A stretch of 64,000 nt of DNA, from the NCBI RefSeq assembly GCF_001613245.1, contig NZ_BDBZ01000006.1, forward strand, positions 179,767 through 243,766. Direction: 5' to 3'. This stretch comes from Nocardia speluncae NBRC 108251 (GTDB lineage: Bacteria; Actinomycetota; Actinomycetes; Mycobacteriales; Mycobacteriaceae). The notes beneath the pieces were generated by a model, which saw only the letters and a program-made list of their open reading frames with translations, was not told where the DNA came from and did no database searches. Made by a program: the position numbers and the translations under genes. The stretch's first letter is position 1; the number at the start of each line of letters is the position of its first letter. This document shows, piece by piece, positions 41,243 through 50,710 of this stretch.

Positions 41243-42087
41243 TGTGCGCCCGAACCGATCGTCCCCGCGGCAGTGAGTGCCATGGGGATCGTGAGGAGGG
41301 CGAGCGCACCGGTGAACACGATGCGGAGGTGAACAGGTTTCGCCCACACCAGCACTCGCGCGCCCAGGATCGATCCGGCCACGGAGCCTACGACGGCCGG
41401 CGCAGCGAAATCGAGGTCGACCGTCCCGCCGATCACGACGGCCGCGGCGGCGCCGGCCGCCGTGATGCCGATCATCAAATTCGCGGTGGCGGAGGACACC
41501 TTCAGTGGCAGGCGGAGCACCGTATCCATCGCCGGAATCTTGAGTACCCCGCTCCCGATGCCGAGCAAGGTGGACAGCACCCCGGCGCCGAATATCGCTA
41601 CCGATCCAGTTCCCGGCGACGCGACTCGATACGGGATCGCTGTCCCGTCCGGGCCCGGGAAACTGGAATGCAGCCGCAGCGCAGCCGCCCGATCGGTCCG
41701 TCCCGGCGGGACCGGCCTGGCGCGCCGGGGACTCACCATCTGTACCGCAGATACCGCCAGGACCGCGGCGAACAGACCGTACAGCACCCGCTCGGGGATC
41801 ATCCCGACCGCCAGTAGCCCGACCAGCGCCCCGGACGACGACGCGATTCCCAGCACGATCGCGAGGCGAATGTTGGTCAGGCGCGCAACGATCGTTGCCG
41901 GTGAGCCGGCGCACGAACAGGCAACGACCGACACCAGACTCACCCCGGCAGCACTCTCGAACGACAGGTGAGTGACGACCGTCAGGAACGGCACCAGGAA
42001 AATTCCACCTGCCATCCCGAGTGCGCTTCCCAGGCTCGCGGTGAGGAACGCACCGATCAGCACGACCAGCGTCGTGGCCACCGTCAC
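41239..42087 (-). CDS. TauE/SafE (TSUP) family anion exporter
   Basis: This 282-residue membrane protein has about eight helices. The TauE fold repeats are GSALGMAGGIFLVPFLTVVTH and GAGVLSTLLGIGSGVLKIPA. Family members move sulfite, sulfoacetate, taurine-derived or other organic anions. Its start overlaps the GntR stop (ATGA). Its substrate would be the ligand sensed by the upstream UTRA regulator, but it cannot be named from sequence. Confidence 0.88.
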   Translation of the reverse strand: MTVATTLVVLIGAFLTASLGSALGMAGGIFLVPFLTVVTHLSFESAAGVSLVSVVACSCAGSPATIVARLTNIRLAIVLGIASSSGALVGLLAVGMIPERVLYGLFAAVLAVSAVQMVSPRRARPVPPGRTDRAAALRLHSSFPGPDGTAIPYRVASPGTGSVAIFGAGVLSTLLGIGSGVLKIPAMDTVLRLPLKVSSATANLMIGITAAGAAAAVVIGGTVDLDFAAPAVVGSVAGSILGARVLVWAKPVHLRIVFTGALALLTIPMALTAAGTIGSGAQ

Positions 42088-42800
42088 GGCGCGTCACGAC
42101 GACGGTGGAGCCGGGTTTCGAAGGTCACCGCGTCCCCGCGGTAGTGCAGGATCTCGTAGTCGACAGGCCTGTCGTTCGTGGTGCAGGTGGTCCGCTCGAT
42201 CCGGAACACGGCCTCGCCGATTTCCGTGTCCAGCGCGGCGGCGACGTCGGAGTCGGCCAGGCAGGCACTCATTCTGTAGGTCGCCCCGGCCAGTGGCACG
42301 CCGTAGGTGTGCTCCAGCAGAGTGAAGATCTGGGTGTTTTCGAGATCCTCCTCGGCAATACGTTGCCCCACATCGTGAACCAAGTAGGTTTGATCGAACG
42401 AAAGGGCCCGGCCGTCGGCTCGGCGGATGCGTTCGATGAAGGTCACCGCCGATCCGAACGGCACCTCGAGTGCATCGGCGACGTCTCGCGAAGCCGTTAC
42501 GGTCTCGACGGTCACCACCTCGGCACTGGCCTCGAGCCCCAATGCGTGAACGTCCTCGACGAACCCGGTCAGTTCCATCAGCTGCTGGGTGATTCTCGGC
42601 GCGGCCACGAATGTGCCCACTCCCTGGCGCACATCGACCAGACCCCTGGCGGCGAGGTTCTGCACGGCCCGTCGCACGGTGATCCGGCTGACCCCGAACT
42701 GGCGTACCAGCTCGTCCTCGGTGGGCAGCCGGTCACCGATCTGCCAGTGCGCCCCGATCCTTTCGGCGAGGGCAGCCTCCACCTGCGCATACAGAGTCAT
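42084..42800 (-). CDS. GntR/HutC family regulator with UTRA domain
   Basis: This 238-residue regulator has an N-terminal winged helix (DRLPTEDELVRQFGVSRITV and RRAVQNLAARGLVDVRQGVG) and a UTRA ligand-binding domain with SFDQTYLVHDVGQRIAEEDL and the final YEILHYRGDAVTFE. The start at the ATG (42800) sits 6 bases from a perfect palindrome (42805-42824), pointing to autoregulation. It heads the operon GntR-TauE-DUF1634 and probably senses the substrate of the transporter. Confidence 0.88.
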   Translation of the reverse strand: MTLYAQVEAALAERIGAHWQIGDRLPTEDELVRQFGVSRITVRRAVQNLAARGLVDVRQGVGTFVAAPRITQQLMELTGFVEDVHALGLEASAEVVTVETVTASRDVADALEVPFGSAVTFIERIRRADGRALSFDQTYLVHDVGQRIAEEDLENTQIFTLLEHTYGVPLAGATYRMSACLADSDVAAALDTEIGEAVFRIERTTCTTNDRPVDYEILHYRGDAVTFETRLHRRRDAP

Positions 42801-42804
42801 CAAT

Positions 42805-42824
42805 TCATTATAACGACATAATGA
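42805..42824. promoter_or_regulatory. GntR operator candidate
   Basis: TCATTAT (42805-42811) and its perfect reverse complement ATAATGA (42818-42824) flank a 6-base AACGAC spacer. The dyad lies 5 bases upstream of the GntR start codon, a typical autorepression position. Confidence 0.65.
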
Positions 42825-43036
42825 TGGTCGAAGCCTTCGCATCGGGGTGACCGGGCACCTGCGATCGACCGAAAGGTCAGCGTGACCCCGGGCAACTCGG
42901 CGCGGGCACTCTCACAACCCGGCGCCGTCCGACCTTTCGCGGGTGCCGCTGTTTCCAGAAATCGAGCGCCTGCCGTCGAGTTCCGGGCAGCACTCATGGT
43001 CATGGGATCCGGCCGGGGTATTAGGCTGACCTGCCT

Positions 43037-43579
43037 ATGGCTATCGGCGCGACCCTGCACACCTTCGCAGTCCAACTCTCCGACGTCGATCGCGGCGTCT
43101 ATCAGGAGTTGGAGTTGCGCCTGGCACGGCATCCGTCGGAATCCGCGGAATTCCTGGTCACCCGGCTGCTGGCCTACTGCCTCGAATACGAGGACGGGAT
43201 CGCGTTCAGCGACGGCGGGGTGTCCTCGACCGATGAACCCGCCGTGCTGGTCCGCGATCTCACCGGGCAGATCACCGCATGGATCGAGGTCGGCGCCCCC
43301 GATGCCGACCGGGTACATCGCGGCAGCAAACTCGCCGGCCGGGCAGCTGTCTACACCCACCGCGACCCCTCGAAGGTCCTCGCCGGCCTGGCCGGAAAGC
43401 GAATCCACCGGGGTGAGACCATCCCGCTCTACAGCTTCGGCCGCACCTTCGTCGACGCCGCGGCCGCCGCCCTGGAACGCCGCAACTCCGCCACGCTGTC
43501 GGTGCTGGAGCGGCAGCTCTACCTCGAACTGAACGGCACCGACCTCACCGCCCCGATCGGCGAGCACAAGCTCTCCTGA
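43037..43579 (+). CDS. yaeQ: YaeQ family protein
   Basis: This 180-residue protein matches YaeQ along its length. The N-terminal TLHTFAVQLSDVDRGVYQEL, the acid-rich LLAYCLEYEDGIAFSDGGVS, WIEVGAPDADRVHRGSK and the C-terminal LYSFGRTFVD block are all recognisable. YaeQ proteins have a PD-(D/E)XK-like fold and suppress transcription-elongation defects, with unknown detailed function. It stands alone between the GntR operon and an NTF2-like gene. TAGGCT lies 9 bases before the ATG. Confidence 0.9.
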   Translation: MAIGATLHTFAVQLSDVDRGVYQELELRLARHPSESAEFLVTRLLAYCLEYEDGIAFSDGGVSSTDEPAVLVRDLTGQITAWIEVGAPDADRVHRGSKLAGRAAVYTHRDPSKVLAGLAGKRIHRGETIPLYSFGRTFVDAAAAALERRNSATLSVLERQLYLELNGTDLTAPIGEHKLS

Positions 43580-43624
43580 CCCTGCTCTTGACATCGAGTT
43601 CACTTCAGGTTTCAGAGTTGTCGT

Positions 43625-44065
43625 ATGCATCGGGACGACGAAGAAACCATCAGGACGACGCTCGCGACCCACACCGCGCTGTGGACAAGCCATGAGATGG
43701 ACGAATGGGGCACCTACTTCACCGAGGACTCGGATTTCATCACTCATCGCGGAATCTGGTGGCGCACACGCCAGGACAACATCGACGGCCACAAGGACGT
43801 CCCCGACTCGGTGTTACGACAGAAGAAGAACTACACCCAGCAAGTGCTGGATATCGCCACCATCACACCCGAGGTCGCCCTGGTCCACACCCGCTGGAGC
43901 TGGCCGGAACATCGGCTACCGGGTACGGATGTCACCGAGGATCGTACCGGCCTGATCACCTTGATCATGGTGAAACGTCAGGGCCGATGGCTCATCAGGG
44001 CCGCACACAATACGAGGACCAACGGCCTGGACGAGTTCACTGCGGGCCACGGAACCGGCACGTAG
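43625..44065 (+). CDS. NTF2-like/SgcJ-EcaC family protein
   Basis: This is a 146-residue SnoaL-like protein. Blocks are MHRDDEETIRTTLATHTALW, YFTEDSDFITHRGIWW, EVALVHTRWSW and RWLIRAAHNTR. A TTGACA hexamer (43588-43593) precedes an imperfect dyad, the layout of MerR-type promoters with long spacers. The pocket residues differ from the copy at 9436, so the two are not recent duplicates. The protein is probably a small cytosolic enzyme of unknown substrate. Confidence 0.75.
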   Translation: MHRDDEETIRTTLATHTALWTSHEMDEWGTYFTEDSDFITHRGIWWRTRQDNIDGHKDVPDSVLRQKKNYTQQVLDIATITPEVALVHTRWSWPEHRLPGTDVTEDRTGLITLIMVKRQGRWLIRAAHNTRTNGLDEFTAGHGTGT

Positions 44066-44164
44066 CGTACCGAGAGCGCAAGCGCCGCAGCCTCGTCCGC
44101 GCCATCCGTGGTTTCGCCGGTCCGCCGCACGATCGGCATCTCCCCGCGAGGAGAGGGCCGGTGG

Positions 44165-44824
44165 TCAGGGTTCGATCAGCCCGGCGCGGATGGCGTAGCG
44201 GGTCAGCGCAAGGCGGTCACGCAGGCCCAGTTTCTGCAGGATGTTGGCACGGTGCCGGTCCACGGTTTTCACGCTGATCACCAGGTCCCCGGCGATCTCG
44301 CGCGACGAATACCCCTCGGCGACGAGCTTGACGATCTCCTCCTCGCGCGGGGTGAGCAGTGTCTGCGGAACGGGTTCGTCGCGTTCGGCACGTTGTAGCC
44401 ATTCGCGGATCAGGGAATTCACCGCGCCGGGATACAGATAGGGCTCGCCGCGCAGGGTGGCCCGGCAGGCCTCGAGCAGATCCCGGTCGGCGACGGATTT
44501 GAGGACATAGCCGGAGGCGCCGACCCGCAGGGATTCGAAGAAATATTGCTCGTTGTCGTACATCGACAGCATCAGGATCCGTACCCCCGGGGTGTTGCGG
44601 TTGATCTCGCGGGCGGCCTGGATACCGGTCAGCCGGGGCATGGCGATATCGAGGATCGCGAGATCGATCGGTACGGCTCCGGCCTGCTGTACCGCCTCGT
44701 GGCCGTTGGCGGCTTCGGTGACCACGGTGAGATCCGGTTCGGCATCGAGGATCATCCGCAGCCCCGACCGGACCAGTGCGTGATCATCGGCGAGCAGGAT
44801 CCGGGCCGGTGCCGATGAAGTCAT
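44165..44824 (-). CDS. NarL/LuxR-type response regulator
   Basis: This 219-residue regulator has a receiver domain (phosphoacceptor Asp59 in AILDIAMPRLTG, conserved Lys in VLKSV) and a C-terminal LuxR helix-turn-helix (LTPREEEIVKLVAEGYSSRE and IAGDLVISVKTVDRHRANI). It overlaps the histidine kinase stop by ATGA, so the pair is translated together. Its target genes are not evident. The stop at 44165 is 99 bases from the convergent NTF2-like gene. Confidence 0.92.
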   Translation of the reverse strand: MTSSAPARILLADDHALVRSGLRMILDAEPDLTVVTEAANGHEAVQQAGAVPIDLAILDIAMPRLTGIQAAREINRNTPGVRILMLSMYDNEQYFFESLRVGASGYVLKSVADRDLLEACRATLRGEPYLYPGAVNSLIREWLQRAERDEPVPQTLLTPREEEIVKLVAEGYSSREIAGDLVISVKTVDRHRANILQKLGLRDRLALTRYAIRAGLIEP

Positions 44825-45870
44825 GGCGCATTCCCTTCCTCCCGGTGCGGAATGGTCAGGCAGACCACGGTGCCGTGCCCGGGTGGTGAATCGATCGTGA
44901 GGGTGGCGTTCACGAGCAGCGCGCGTTCGCGCATCCCGCGGATCCCGGAACCGTCCTCGGCCACCCCGCCGCGGCCGTCGTCGGTGACCCGCAGTATCAG
45001 CGCCTCCTCGCCGACGCGCAGGCTCAGCCCCACGCGACCGGCATCGGCGTGACGGGCGATATTGGTCAGGCTTTCCTGCGCCACCCGGTAACAGACCAGT
45101 TCGATATCCGGCGGCAACCGTGGCAGGTTCCGGTCGACTTCGCGATGCACGCCGATCCCCGCGGTGGAGGAAAACTCACTGCACAGCGCACTGAGCGCAC
45201 TGGACAGGCCGAGATCGTCGAGCACATCGGGGCGCAGCCGCCGGGCGATCCCCCGGACCTCGTCCAGGCAGCCGCGCACCGTCTCCTGGGCACCGTGCAG
45301 CACATCGACCACATCGGTGGGGGCGCGGTCGGCGGCCCGCTTCATCGACAGCAGTGCCACCGTGAGACTCTGCCCGATCTCGTCGTGCAGTTCCCGGGCT
45401 ATACGCTGCCGTTCGCCTTCCTGGGCGGCCAGGGCGGAAGCGCTGGCCGCGGCGCGCTCGGTCTCGAGCCGGTCGACCATGGCGTTGAACGAATCGATCA
45501 GATGGGACAGATCGCCGTTGCCCCGGCCGTCGACGCGGCCGCTGCGGCGCAACGGGTCCACCCGCCGCATGGAGGCGATGAGTTCGTCCAGCGGTGCCAG
45601 ACTCGTTCGCAACAGGAACGCATTGGCGGCGAGGATGACCGCCAGACCGACCGCGAGCACCGGTAGCTCGGTCAACCGCACCCGCGACGACACCGTCGCC
45701 GGTGACAGCGCGAGCACCAGCGTGCCCAGCGTGAACACCAGCCCGTTGATGAGGAAGATTCGCCGGAACAGCGCATCCGCCGGTGTCCGGGTGTGCCGCC
45801 GGAACAGGCCGATACCACTTCCCGGACGGTCCATGAACTCAGTCTGGCCGCTGGCGGCCGGGGTGTCCAT
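44821..45870 (-). CDS. NarL-type sensor histidine kinase
   Basis: This 349-residue membrane kinase has two N-terminal hydrophobic helices (IFLINGLVFTLGTLVLALSP and LPVLAVGLAVILAANAFLL), a HAMP-like linker (RRVDPLRRSGRVDGRGNGD) and a HisKA_3 phosphoacceptor (ARELHDEIGQSLTVALLSMK, His in ELHDE). The HATPase_c has VTDDGRGG and GIRGMRERALLVNATL. It phosphorylates the response regulator at 44165. The start is uncertain: the ATG at 45870 was used, with 45834 as alternative. The sensing part between the two helices is short, so the signal is likely intramembrane or cell-wall based. Confidence 0.85.
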   Translation of the reverse strand: MDTPAASGQTEFMDRPGSGIGLFRRHTRTPADALFRRIFLINGLVFTLGTLVLALSPATVSSRVRLTELPVLAVGLAVILAANAFLLRTSLAPLDELIASMRRVDPLRRSGRVDGRGNGDLSHLIDSFNAMVDRLETERAAASASALAAQEGERQRIARELHDEIGQSLTVALLSMKRAADRAPTDVVDVLHGAQETVRGCLDEVRGIARRLRPDVLDDLGLSSALSALCSEFSSTAGIGVHREVDRNLPRLPPDIELVCYRVAQESLTNIARHADAGRVGLSLRVGEEALILRVTDDGRGGVAEDGSGIRGMRERALLVNATLTIDSPPGHGTVVCLTIPHREEGNAP

Positions 45871-46008
45871 GAGGTCGGGCACCCATTTTCCGGGGCGGCG
45901 GACTACACAACGTCGGCCACCACAGATGGGTACCGGCACCGATGGTCCTCGGCACCTCGCTCGCGAAAACTTAGAGCGAACACAATTGGTGGCGGGAGGA
46001 GCGTTCGG

Positions 46009-46284
46009 GTGCATATCGACCGCAGCACCATACCGGGCCAAGGCGCCGTGCACCATCTGCGCACTCGCAGCGGTGACCGGTTCGCACTGGTCACCAGCGC
46101 CGACGGCGGCAAGAACATTCTCGTCTACCACGGCGACGGCGACGAACCCGTCCAGTCGGTCGCCCTGGGAACCGACGAAGCCGACCAATTCGCCGACCTG
46201 CTGCACAGCGCACCGCTACCCGATCGGGTGGCGCGGCTGGAACGGTTGGTGGACCGGCTCACCGGCGACGAGTTCCGGCCATGA
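46009..46284 (+). CDS. KhtT-like cation antiporter regulatory domain protein
   Basis: This 91-residue protein resembles the N-terminal domain of KhtT ([20 protein letters not shown] and [16 protein letters not shown]). KhtT regulates K+/H+ antiport. The GTG start at 46009 is set by GGGAGGA 8 bases upstream. It overlaps the next gene by ATGA. No TrkA-C domain follows, so it may act as a binding or regulatory subunit of the downstream transporter. Confidence 0.75.
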   Translation: MHIDRSTIPGQGAVHHLRTRSGDRFALVTSADGGKNILVYHGDGDEPVQSVALGTDEADQFADLLHSAPLPDRVARLERLVDRLTGDEFRP

Positions 46285-46778
46285 CCACGCTTTCCCCGCA
46301 CGCGCGACGGGATCCGCCGATGCAAGCTCACGATATCGCCGTCCACCTGCCGACCGTCCGGCCCGGAGATCCGGTCGCGAGGGCCATGCGCCTGATGGTG
46401 GTGAATCGGCTGCCCGGCATGATCGTGGTGGACGAGGCGGATCGGCCGGTCGCGGTCCTGCCGGGCACTCAGGTGCTGCGGCTGGCGATTCCCAGCTCAT
46501 ATCAGAACGATCCGGCCCTCGTGCGCACCATAGACGAGCTGAGCGCCGAACTGTTCTGGCGCGAACCGGGGCATCTCACCGTCGGTGACTGTCTCCCGCA
46601 GCACGCGCCGCGACCGGCGGTCGTCCGGCGTGACGCGACCCTGCTGGAGATCGCGGCGCTGATGGCGCAGCGGCACAGCCCCCTGGTGGCGGTCGTGGAC
46701 CGCGAGCACGCCCTCATCGGCGGAATCACCCTCGAACGGTTGTTGATCAGCCTGGCCGTCGCCGGGCCCGAGGACTGA
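46281..46778 (+). CDS. CBS-domain protein
   Basis: This 165-residue protein consists of a pair of CBS domains ([20 protein letters not shown] and [20 protein letters not shown]). CBS pairs bind adenosyl nucleotides and control the attached transporter or enzyme. It sits between KhtT-like and transporter genes in one operon, which suggests nucleotide control of ion transport. The ATG overlaps the KhtT stop. A second ATG 14 codons in is possible. Confidence 0.8.
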   Translation: MTTLSPHARRDPPMQAHDIAVHLPTVRPGDPVARAMRLMVVNRLPGMIVVDEADRPVAVLPGTQVLRLAIPSSYQNDPALVRTIDELSAELFWREPGHLTVGDCLPQHAPRPAVVRRDATLLEIAALMAQRHSPLVAVVDREHALIGGITLERLLISLAVAGPED

Positions 46779-46806
46779 ATTCCGCCGGGCCGAGGCGAGG
46801 TAGCCG

Positions 46807-48090
46807 ATGAATCAGATCCTGGCGGTAGCCATTTTCGTCGGGGCGTTCTGGTTCATCGCGACCGAACGCGCCGACAAGGTCAAGGTTGTACTGATCGCCG
46901 CGGCGGCCATGACCGTGCTCGGGCTGGTCCCGGGTGAAGACGTCTTCTACAACGCGCACGCCGGGATCGACTGGAATGTCATCTTTCTGCTGCTGGGCAT
47001 GATGGTGATCGTCGGCGTCGTCAAACACACCGGCCTGTTCGACTTCCTGGCGATCTGGGCCGCGAAACGTTCCCGCGGCAGCCCGTTCCGGCTGATGGTG
47101 ATGTTGATGATCATCACCGCCGTTGCCTCACCGCTCCTCGACAATGTCACCATCATCATGCTGGTCGCGCCGGTGACCATCGTCGTATGCGGGCGGCTGG
47201 GTTTCACCGCGCAACCGTTCCTCATCGCCGAAGTCCTTGCCGCCAATATCGGCGGTGCCGCCACCCTGGTCGGTGACCCGCCCAACATCATCATCGGCAG
47301 CCGGGCGGGCCTGAGTTTCAACGACTTCCTGATCCATATGGCACCCGCGGTGGCCGTCATCTTCGTCCTGTTCGTGGTGTTCACCCGCTGGCTGTTCCGC
47401 GCGCATCTGCGGGAGACCTCCAAGCACATCACCACGGTGATGACGCTCCAGGAGCGCCGCGCCATCACCGACCCACGGCTGCTCGCCCGTTCGCTGCTGG
47501 TCCTGGCAGGGGTCGTGGCCGGATTCGGGCTGCATTCGCTACTGCATGTGGCGCCGTCGATCATCGCGCTGCTCGGCGCCGGGGCGATGGTGCTCATCTC
47601 CGGGCTCGATATCCGAGATATTCTGCGCGAAGTCGAATGGGCGACGCTGGTTTTCTTCATGGGGTTGTTCGTGATGGTCGCCGGCCTGGTGCACACCGGC
47701 GTCATCGGCCGGCTGGGCGACGCGGCGGTCGCCGCCTTCGGCGACAACCCACTGTTCGCCTCGGGCGTCCTGGTCTTCGGGTCCGCGGTGGTGGCCGCAT
47801 TCATCGACAACATCCCGTATACGACCACCATGGCACCGGTGGTCGAAGGACTCGTCGAGCAGACGCCCGATCCGCAACAGGGGCAGGCGCTGTGGTGGTC
47901 GTTCGCCTTCGGCGCGGATTTCAGCGGGAACGGCACCGCGGTCGCCGCGAGCGCGAACGTGGTCGCACTCGGGATCGCCCAGCGCGCCGGGCATGCGATC
48001 ACGTTCTGGCAGTTCACCCGATACGGCATCGTGGTCACCGCCCTCAGCAGCGTACTCGCCTGGGCTTATATCGTGCTCCGCTATTTCTGA
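46807..48090 (+). CDS. ArsB/NhaD-type ion transporter (SLC13 superfamily)
   Basis: This 427-residue membrane protein has about eleven helices. The ion-transporter signatures are GLFDFLAIWAAKRSRGSPFR, SPLLDNVTIIMLVAPVTIV, EVLAANIGGAATLVGDPPNI and FIDNIPYTTTMAPVVEGL, typical of ArsB/NhaD/P-protein relatives. Family members move arsenite, Na+, or dicarboxylates. With KhtT-like and CBS genes in front, cation/proton antiport is the best guess. It ends 37 bases from the convergent serine hydrolase. Confidence 0.85.
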   Translation: MNQILAVAIFVGAFWFIATERADKVKVVLIAAAAMTVLGLVPGEDVFYNAHAGIDWNVIFLLLGMMVIVGVVKHTGLFDFLAIWAAKRSRGSPFRLMVMLMIITAVASPLLDNVTIIMLVAPVTIVVCGRLGFTAQPFLIAEVLAANIGGAATLVGDPPNIIIGSRAGLSFNDFLIHMAPAVAVIFVLFVVFTRWLFRAHLRETSKHITTVMTLQERRAITDPRLLARSLLVLAGVVAGFGLHSLLHVAPSIIALLGAGAMVLISGLDIRDILREVEWATLVFFMGLFVMVAGLVHTGVIGRLGDAAVAAFGDNPLFASGVLVFGSAVVAAFIDNIPYTTTMAPVVEGLVEQTPDPQQGQALWWSFAFGADFSGNGTAVAASANVVALGIAQRAGHAITFWQFTRYGIVVTALSSVLAWAYIVLRYF

Positions 48091-48127
48091 CCACCGGCAG
48101 CGGCTCCGCAGACGTCACGGGCGCCGG

Positions 48128-49276
48128 TTACCGCCGGCCACCTGCGCTATCGAAAACCGCCTTCAGATAGCGGTCGCATCGATCGGAACCGATCAGCCCG
48201 GACGCCATCCGATTCATCGTGTAAGCGAAGGTGATCCGCCGATCCAGGTCGTTCACCACCATCGAGCCGCCGTAACCCGACCACCAGCACACCCGCCCGT
48301 CCGGCACGTACGGCGCCGTCTGTGGATGCGGGAGGCCGTAGCCGATACCGAAACGCAGCGGAGTCAGCAAGGCCATATCGACACCGTCGGCCTGCTCCCG
48401 GAAGATCAGGTCGAGGGTGTCCGGTGACAGGTACCGCCGCCCGTCCAGCACTCCCCCGCACGAGATCAGCGATTGCACCCGGGCCACCGAGCGCGCGTTG
48501 CCATGGCCGTTGACCCCGCCGATTTCCGCCGCCCGCCAGGCCGGGGTCGCGGTTTCGGCAATATCGAGCAGCGGGCTGGTGAGCGTTTTGACGAGTACGC
48601 TGTCGCGGTCGAGTGCCGCCATATCGAACTGCGTCGCTCCCGGCGGTATCAGGGTGGCGATGCGGTGGGCCTTCTCGGGGCCGGTGCCGATGGAGAAATC
48701 GGCATTCAATGGTCCGGCCAGCTCGGCCGCGAAGAACTGCCCGAGCGATATCCCGGTGATGCGGCGCACCAGTTCCCCGATCAGGTGGCCGTAGTTCAGT
48801 GCGTGATATCCCGATGCCGTGCCCGGTTCCCACCACGGTGCCTGCGCCGCCAGCCGTGCGGCAGCGGATTCGGTGTCGTAGATATCGGCCAGGCCGACCG
48901 GCGGCTCCCAGCCCGATACCCCCGAGGTGTGCGACAGCAGATGCCGGACCTCGATCTCGGCTTTCCCGTTGGCGGCGAACTCCGGCCAGTAGTGGGCGAC
49001 GCGTTCGCCGACATCGAGTTCTCCGCGATCGACCAGTAGCAGCGCACACAACGCGGTCATGGTCTTGGTGACCGAGAAAACGTTCACCAAGGTGTCGGCT
49101 TCCCACGGCCTCGTCCGCGCGGGATCGGCGTAGCCACCCCACAGGTCGAGCGCCGGCTCCCCGTCGACGGTCACGCACAGGGCGGCACCGAGCTCGGCCC
49201 GGGCTTCGAGTTGCTCGTCGAAAACCGACCGCACCTGCGCGAATTCGTCACGGCAGAACCCTGCGGAGACGCTCAT
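48128..49276 (-). CDS. Serine hydrolase, beta-lactamase/EstB family
   Basis: This 382-residue esterase-type hydrolase has the nucleophile SVTK (about residues 68-71, VFSVTKTMTALCALL), YHALNYGHLIGELVRR as the second catalytic block, and WWSGYGGSMVVNDLDRR near the C-terminus. There is no signal peptide. It overlaps the monooxygenase stop as TGATG, so the two are co-translated and probably act on one pathway: Baeyer-Villiger-type oxidation followed by ester cleavage is a reasonable inference. The substrate is not known. Confidence 0.85.
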   Translation of the reverse strand: MSVSAGFCRDEFAQVRSVFDEQLEARAELGAALCVTVDGEPALDLWGGYADPARTRPWEADTLVNVFSVTKTMTALCALLLVDRGELDVGERVAHYWPEFAANGKAEIEVRHLLSHTSGVSGWEPPVGLADIYDTESAAARLAAQAPWWEPGTASGYHALNYGHLIGELVRRITGISLGQFFAAELAGPLNADFSIGTGPEKAHRIATLIPPGATQFDMAALDRDSVLVKTLTSPLLDIAETATPAWRAAEIGGVNGHGNARSVARVQSLISCGGVLDGRRYLSPDTLDLIFREQADGVDMALLTPLRFGIGYGLPHPQTAPYVPDGRVCWWSGYGGSMVVNDLDRRITFAYTMNRMASGLIGSDRCDRYLKAVFDSAGGRR

Positions 49277-50646
49277 CACCGCGCACCCTGCATTGCAGCA
49301 GCCGCCACCGGTAACGCGTTACGCGCGGCGGCAGCCCGGACGGCGCCGGCCTCGAGCTCCTTCGTCAATCGCTGGACATAGGGCTGGAACTCGACCTGGA
49401 TGGTATGCCGCGGCGAATTGTAGTAACGCCCGCGGCGCCGGGATTCCTGCTCACGAAGTTGCCGATCGATCTCCGCGCGCGCCGGTAGATGGTAACGCCC
49501 GGTCAGGTAGGCGGCGACGAATTTGGCCTGCTGTTCGGCGAAGTTGACCAGTGTCGGCAGCGGTTGGGCCAAGCCGAGGAAGAACAGGTTGTCGATATCC
49601 GGTTTCATCATCATCGCGAACAACGGAAACCGATTCTCCGTATCCGGGAGCAACCCGGGATCGGTGAAGAACGGGAAACTGATGTGATATCCGGTGGCGC
49701 ACAACACGACATCGATCTGCTCGCTGCTGCCGTCGACGAAATGGACACGGTCGCCATCCAATTCGGCAATCGCGGGTTTGAACTCGATATCGCCACTGCC
49801 GGCACGGTGCAAGAACTCCTCACTCGCCGAAGGATGCGCCTCCAACGGTTCGTGGTCCGGTGCGGGCAGCCCGTAGTTCTGCATCTCTCCGCGGTATTTC
49901 CGCACGAACCGCTGCCGTAGTTTCAAGCCGAGCTTCGCCGGCATCCAGGGCGGCATCGAACGCCGGTCGCTCGCCTGGCCGTTCACATACTTCGGCAGTA
50001 CCCAGACACCGCGGCGCGCCGAGACGAACAGTTTCTCGGCGAGGAATCGCTGCGACAGTTCGGAGGCGATATCGAGGCCGGAGTTGCCCATACCCACCAC
50101 GACGATCCTTTTTCCGCGCATATCGATGGGGTCGAAGGGGTCGTTGTAGGCGTGACTGTGCATCAGCACTCCGTCGAATTCGCCAGGATAGTCGGGGAAT
50201 CGGGGGTCCCAGTGGTGACCGTTGCAGACGATCAGCGCGTCGTAGACTTCGGTGCTGCCGGAACTCGTCGTCACCGTCCACAGGCCGTCGGCGGTGCGTT
50301 CGGCCGCGGTGATCAGCGTATTGAAACGAATCCTGTCGCGCAGGGCGAAGTGGTCGACGTAATCCTTGAAGTACTGCAGCAGCTGCGAATGATGCGGAAA
50401 GTCCGGCCAGTCCGCGGGCGCGGGGAAGTCCTCGAATTGCAGCCGGTACTTCGACGTATCGATGTGCAGGCTCTGGTAGCAGGCCGACATCCCGTTGGGG
50501 TTCTTGTAATACCAGTTGCCGCCGACCTCGTCGGAAGCTTCGTAGCAATCGAACGGAATCCCGTATTCGGCGAGACGTTTGGCTGTGGTGATCCCCGAGG
50601 GACCGGCGCCGATAACGCATACCTTGGGCAGCTCGGGTGAACTCAT
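49276..50646 (-). CDS. Flavin-containing monooxygenase (FMO family)
   Basis: This 456-residue class B flavoprotein has FAD motif VIGAGPSGITTAKRL, NADPH motif VVVGMGNSGLDIASEL, and the FMO/BVMO signature region HSHAYNDPFDPIDMRGKR. NVALTGY-like ATG motif VVLCATGYHISFPF is present. It oxidises soft nucleophiles or ketones. The start at ATG 50646 has AGGAG 7 bases upstream. The esterase gene overlaps its end. The divergent TetR gene shares a palindromic operator, so substrate-induced expression is likely. A very hydrophobic tail (AAAMQ) ends the protein. Confidence 0.88.
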   Translation of the reverse strand: MSSPELPKVCVIGAGPSGITTAKRLAEYGIPFDCYEASDEVGGNWYYKNPNGMSACYQSLHIDTSKYRLQFEDFPAPADWPDFPHHSQLLQYFKDYVDHFALRDRIRFNTLITAAERTADGLWTVTTSSGSTEVYDALIVCNGHHWDPRFPDYPGEFDGVLMHSHAYNDPFDPIDMRGKRIVVVGMGNSGLDIASELSQRFLAEKLFVSARRGVWVLPKYVNGQASDRRSMPPWMPAKLGLKLRQRFVRKYRGEMQNYGLPAPDHEPLEAHPSASEEFLHRAGSGDIEFKPAIAELDGDRVHFVDGSSEQIDVVLCATGYHISFPFFTDPGLLPDTENRFPLFAMMMKPDIDNLFFLGLAQPLPTLVNFAEQQAKFVAAYLTGRYHLPARAEIDRQLREQESRRRGRYYNSPRHTIQVEFQPYVQRLTKELEAGAVRAAAARNALPVAAAAMQGAR

Positions 50647-50710
50647 GCACAACTCCTGTCCGGCCGCGATCAACAGCACCCCACCGCCGTGACCTGAACC
50701 ACAACGTAAC

